From positions 2,914,001 to 2,978,000 of the forward strand of contig NC_081333.1 in NCBI RefSeq assembly GCF_022539665.2: 64,000 bases of DNA, read 5' to 3'. This DNA is from Daphnia carinata (taxonomy: Eukaryota > Arthropoda > Branchiopoda > Diplostraca > Daphniidae). The notes under the pieces were generated by a model. That model saw only the letters and a list, made by a program, of their open reading frames with translations. It was not told the origin of the DNA and ran no database searches. Of the stretch, positions 58,842 through 64,000 are shown in pieces (the first letter of the stretch is position 1; each line of letters opens with the position of its first letter). The translations under genes and the position numbers were made by a program.

Positions 58842-61800
58842 ATGCAGTCACCTGAGAAACGAAAAAACCCATCAGATGTTGAGGACGAAGAAAATGAACC
58901 AGAAATGGAAAGTGAAAATCCGGAAACGTCTGAACAAAATGTTACCAAAGCAGGTGTCAAGAAACGTAAACGGGATTTAGCGTGGTCGTTTATGGAGGGT
59001 TTGGCAGGCCCAGAACCATTTGAAGGTATGAAATTATAACACCTTGAGTGCATGATCTTATGTTTTCAAAACATCATAGTCTAAGTGTTTGTTTGAACTT
59101 TCTCGCCTAGCTCTCAAGAGTTTCATTGCTTCAGCGGAAGCATTCAAAGCCAAGGAACACGGAGCTGTTGATATTGTCAAGGATTTCTTTCAGAATGGTG
59201 GGACTGGCAGGGAGTTTCTGCCACTTTTGGACTTGCCCAAATTTAAAACAAATGAAGTCACAATAGTTTTTAACAGTCTCGAAATTCTCTTTCAAAGGTA
59301 AAAACTCACAAACCTCACAATTCTTATGCCATGATATTGTAACAAAGTTATTTTTATAAACAAACAGAATGGCGAGTGACCTAACCGAATATCGTGATTT
59401 GGGCGCAAATATAGCGAGCAGCATTCTCAAATCACACATGGATACAATCTATAGGACAATGCTACCTTCTTCAACTGCCACACAAATTAAATCGGCGCTC
59501 AGGCTTCTTACCACAATGGTTACCCTCGGTCACCTGACAGCCCGCGCAGTGATCACTCGTGTAGACTTTGCTCACGAAAACCTTGTAGAAGCTAGTCAAC
59601 GTAAATCGCTACATGACTTGCCAGACGTGCGCTCCACTTTTGTCATGTTCATCACTTCTTTCTTGTTGGAAGAAGATTCAATGCTATTGCGTACGATTAG
59701 CGAAAATCCAGCTATTCTCTGGCCTGTCTTTTTCCACCTCCGTACTGACACCATCGGTGTAGTACAGCTTTTTCTGGAAGCTCTCCGCGACAAAGTTGTG
59801 ATGAACCCGATGCTCAGCAAAACGCTTAAATTTCACATTTTCAAATCAAGCCATTTAGTACAGTTGATGCGTCTTTTCCACTGGATCGGACCACAAAAGC
59901 CAAAAAGAATTGGTAAGGAAGACAGCGCTGAAGAGCCTCCTCTCGATGAAGCTTTGGAGGAGGACAAAGTTACGGTAGCAGAACTTCTTCAAAGTCTCTT
60001 GCTTTCCCTCACGACTTCACACAAATACGGAATAGCTTTTCCTGATTACAATCTCGGTGTTGATTCCACAACGAAGAACAGCCTGATCCTTGAAATGTTA
60101 CAGGTATGCCATCGCATCTGTTATTCTTGATAGCATGTACATCTTCTTATTTATTTATTTATCTTTTTTTTTTTCTGTAGAATTTGTTCAACTTCTGGGG
60201 TGGAACTACGCCGCGTATTGTCGAAATCCAGTCGCAGCTTGTCGTCAAGACGATAGAAAAATGTCCAGATTTGTTGGATTGCTATTTTCGAAGTTTGGCA
60301 CCAGAAATTGACCTTATCCGAATGTCAGTTCCATGGCTGAAGCTGTGCAGCGTCGTGAAGCAAATCATTCAAGCCCAGAATTTGACAATGGTATTCAATC
60401 CAAAAGAAAAACACACTGTAGCTCAACAGATGCTACGTGCAGCCACCTTGGTTGGTCCACTTTCCCTTCCGCGAAATTTTTTCACGAAAGGTTTGCTCAT
60501 AGAGCATTCCGGCATCAGAATGAACGTCGGCGAGATTCTTCAGGTCATATTTACCAAAGTCAACGAATTCCATGATATTTTAATGAAGAACCCAAAAGCA
60601 AATATGTATTCGGAAACTGAAAAGAAGGAAATCTTTTTAGCCTTTAAGAGTAAATGGAACACTTCGCCTTTCTAGTCTTCATTGTGCCAATATATTATTC
60701 TCTTTCTTTATAGAGAAAATCTCGTGGCAAGTACCGCAGACGTCAAAATTGATTATAATCTGCCGTGAAATGCCCACCTTCAAAAATCAAGTGTGGTACG
60801 GAAAATGTTGGCTAGTTATTTTAGATCTATTGGTAAACTATGCAAAATTCGGATGGATACCAGTAGAGGTAATATTGTCAAAAGATAGATATATTATTTT
60901 AGTGCATGATTTTATCCAATTAAAGAAAATTTTTATTTTTAGGAACAAATCAATTTGCCGGCAACGGAAATGGCCGAAGCTGTAATGGAATGTGATAACG
61001 ATTTTTCTATCAATGAAGATCTTTTGCAAAACCTGAAATTGGCTATATTTACCCTTATCTCTTCGTTATCACATCTTCCAAAAATGAATGAAGAGCAACA
61101 AAAGCTTTTGGTTTCCCAACTATCATCGTGCCTGAAAAAAAACATCAGGCCCGAATTACGATTGTGTGTTGGCTCACTGCTGCTCAAACTAGCCAATCAG
61201 CCAGAGGTGCCACATGTACACCTGTCCTCAACCGAGTTAAATATCTGGACATCTATGCTAGAAAGGCATCCTGAAACCACTGAATTTTTCGCTAAAGTCT
61301 TTTCATCTTTCTTGACGTCATCCGAATCGTATACCGAAGAGTATGAATCCATTTTCGGTCCTCTGAAGACTGAAAAACAAGAACAGCCATGCAGCCAACT
61401 TCTCCTGGTGGCTTCGAAATGCATTAAGCAAATAGACGGTGATCAGGAACCCATCGCCTCTTATATCACGGCAGTAATGTGCAATCTAGTACTTAGCCAA
61501 AATGGTGATCCGAAAGCCTTCGCAAACGTACTGTCAAAAGCCGTACCCAAGAGCCTATCTTCGAGACCAGCACTAAACAGTTTTCTAAAATCGTGGACTA
61601 AGAAGAAGCCACCGGCTGACATATCGACAGTTGAGCTGGATCCCACGTCCGTAATGCTCTACAACTGCTGCTTTCCGAATGAATTGGATTGGACTACATT
61701 AAAGATGGAATGGGAAAGCGAAATTGCTGCCAAGAGAAATCGATTAGACATTGTCGAAGTAGCTTTCTATCAATGTCTTACCTGCCTCTCGTTATCTACT

Positions 61801-64000
61801 GCGCGGAAGGCGGCTCAGTTGAACATTTTAAGCCTCTTACGCATCCTTGTCGACGGTGAAGTCGATGAATCGGGCTATCCACTTCACGTCAAGTTGCTCG
61901 AAGATTCTCGCACTTTACAGTGGTTCGACCTGATGAACACACGTGATTCGTACATTGTGGATTTCAATTCGCTCGTCCAAGACTCGTTGAAGCTTGTCCA
62001 AGATCATCGTTTAGATCAGCTCTACCAGCGTAAATTGAACGATTCGATCGCCTCTGTTATCCAAGGCGAAGGTTCCCTTGAAGAAATCGACGAAGACAAG
62101 CTACTGCACTCATTATCTGAATTAAAGATTAACGAAATTGAGCCACAAATTCAATCGCTTGTTCATCGGTTAACGTCCACAGCCGACGACGTTTGCCTGC
62201 GTTATCTGAATGTTTTTCTTCAGTTAGCTGGTAGACTGCGACTAGAAGGTGTAATGCAACGGATCTCGTGGTCAGTTTTTTCACAAGCCCTTCAGCTTTT
62301 TGTTTCCTTCGAGGCCACTCCAATTTTGAAGAAAGGCATCTACGATGTTGCCAGCGTCTGCCCAGAATTTCTCGATGCAATCGACGACTTCACGTCTGTT
62401 TTAAACGCTTGCCTCAAATCCAAGTGGGATTACACATCCTTCTGCCTTCTTTTGGTTACTTCATCGAGCCAATTGTGCACTGCATTCGGTCAGTGGTGTC
62501 TGGGACACAAAAAACGTTTAAAAGATGTCAACTGGAGGTTGCAAATCGTTCCAGCTTATCTCGCGCATGCTGCAGCCGACGACAAAGTTTTGGACATGAT
62601 CCATCGATATATTTCTCCAGTACTGAAACAGCTGTTGGTCAATCGCTCCGATTTCCTTAAAGTATGTGAAGAAATTCCAAAATTAACGGAATTTCTCAGC
62701 TTCATAATACCGAAACGTTGGAATGTGGAGGACTGCCATGAATTGGCCACACAACTGTTGGCAAACACCAAAAAAGGTTTCAGTTGTTCGCAGTTTGTTG
62801 AAGCCGGTAGGCATGGCACCCATTATGATCTTCATGCCAAACTATGTCTCCATGCAACTGTTCGGCAGTTCAAATCGGAGAACCCAGAACCAAGTGAAGT
62901 GCAGCGGCTCACCCAAGAATTCGATTGGCTATCCAAACAGACACAAGCTGATCTCCCTACCTTGGCCAAATGCATTGTTGAAGATGATGTTTGGGATAAA
63001 TTCCTCAAGTATACGCTGCGTATCGGTCTTCGTGCTCTCACTATTAGTGAATCACCTCTACCACCTTTGGCCCTGGGACTCATGACTAACGTTTGGCATT
63101 TACTTTTGGCCGGCCAAGGAGAAGAAGTGGCGACAGCATCACAAAAGGTACTTTATCCAAGGAAAAACAACGCGAACTGACCTTTAACATTTTCTGAATT
63201 TCGAGTGCAGGTCCATGAGATGGTTATCAGCCATTCGGAATTTATGACTGTTATAATGGACGAAAGGGAGACGTATACTGAGCAAAAGAAAGCAGTTTTG
63301 CAACTCTTGACCGTATTGATACAAGTGAATCCAAAAATTTGTCAAGGCAGTCAAATTCCTTTGCTGTTGTCCTCTTATTACGCAACCAGATCGACTTCCG
63401 ATCAACTTATTTTAGGATTGTTGCGGACCTACGAGAAAAATGGCGTTGTACTGTCGCCTTTCAAGTAAGAATTTGAACTGCTAGTTTTCAAATCAGCTAA
63501 TGGGTAATTTATGTTTTTGATTTATTTACAAAGGCCTTATTTATGGGGACCAGCGGCCGCTGCTCATTATTCAATTCAAAGGGGTGTAGCAACTCGGGTT
63601 GCTAAATTGCCAGAAGCTACTGAAGTGCTAGCTTTATTGAATAGCAAAAAGCTACTTCACACCGCCTATAATTTCCCCATCGAACTCAGGCTCAATGGCA
63701 TGGAAATTACTCGAGAAAGTGAAGACTACGATCCGCGTTTCACTCTTTTGTCATTAGTTCACATTCTCTCATCACAGTATGACGTCCAGTGTAGCAGGTT
63801 CTCGCAATCTGGAGCCATATCATTACTTTTCGCTACTCTCAGCAGCCCATGCAGTGATGTATAAGTTTCATTCAAATGTGTGGTTTTATAGCGTTATTGA
63901 AATCCGCCGTTTTGCTTGTAGATGAGATCGATCGGTTGGCTCGGTCTGAGCCGCCTTTATGACCAGCTTCAAAGTGCGACCGCTTGGCCGGAACGTTGCT
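58842..64000 (+). CDS. URB1: URB1/Npa1-like nucleolar ribosome biogenesis protein (3' truncated by window)
   Basis: Nine exons are visible: 58842-59025, 59111-59297, 59368-60103, 60181-60649, 60714-60868, 60943-63147, 63211-63464, 63534-63858 and 63922 to the edge. That gives 1531 codons with consistent phase. The start is the ATG at 58842 (MQSPEKRKNPSDVEDEENEP), an acidic head followed by a likely nuclear localisation signal (KKRKRD). URB1 hallmarks include FLPLLDLPKFKTNEV, ATLVGPLSLPRNFF with KGLLIEHSGIRMNVGEIL, and later the helical-repeat body. Npa1/URB1 is a large nucleolar scaffold needed for early pre-60S assembly and 28S/25S rRNA maturation. Introns are 63-85 bp. The C-terminal URB1 domain lies partly beyond the window. 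Confidence 0.93.

Noticed and set aside
1-64000. CRISPR arrays, tRNA/rRNA genes, transposases, viral insertions
   Set aside because: A scan by eye found no regularly spaced repeats, no tRNA B-box within a foldable tRNA, and no transposase, integrase or viral-type frames. A tRNAscan or RepeatMasker run would be more sensitive.

Overview
This is a eukaryotic window. Genes are split by GT-AG introns, several only about 55-65 bp long, and the protein families and compact housekeeping genes point to an arthropod. Short introns, moderate AT-richness and a dpr-type receptor family fit a branchiopod crustacean such as Daphnia. The species is inferred from gene content and style, not read from a marker. 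No tRNA, rRNA, CRISPR array, operon or recognisable transposase was found. All exon models were made by hand from reading frame, splice sites and phase, and every junction given below keeps frame.

Left block (1-9.2 kb) is gene-dense. An M1 aminopeptidase (minus, running off the left edge) and a legumain/asparaginyl endopeptidase (minus, complete, 475 aa) come first. Legumain shares a 480-bp divergent upstream region with a CDK5RAP1-like radical-SAM tRNA methylthiotransferase (plus, complete, 599 aa). TMEM242 (plus, complete, 189 aa), a mitochondrial ATP-synthase assembly factor family member, follows.

Middle block (9.25-52.8 kb) is dominated by two tandem paralogues on the minus strand. Each has six coding exons and encodes a secreted, two-Ig-domain cell-surface protein of the Dpr (defective proboscis extension response) family. 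Copy A codes at 9.25-17.04 kb and copy B at 29.66-40.35 kb. Their introns and upstream regions are large and mostly unalignable. Short colinear non-coding blocks are shared at 10.1/30.9, 21.5/47.3 and 25.1/52.7 kb. These suggest that the transcription units reach about 25.2 kb and 52.8 kb. The copies are strikingly mosaic: some exons, and one intron, are nearly identical while neighbouring exons differ by roughly a tenth to a fifth. This looks like patchy gene conversion. The 43-56 kb stretch is packed with long homopolymer runs.

Right block (52.95-64 kb): a three-exon minus-strand gene encodes a 936-aa, largely disordered protein that I cannot assign to a family. It carries a SILK motif followed by an RVxF-like motif, the classic pair used to dock protein phosphatase 1, plus a polyQ tract and an acidic tract. 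A perfect 34-nt palindrome lies inside its coding sequence. Divergent to it is URB1/Npa1 (plus, at least nine exons, running off the right edge), a nucleolar factor for 60S ribosome assembly.

Functionally the window mixes housekeeping genes (tRNA modification, ribosome assembly, ATP-synthase assembly), two secretory-pathway peptidases, and a local expansion of neuronal-type recognition receptors. I see no sign that these neighbours form one pathway.
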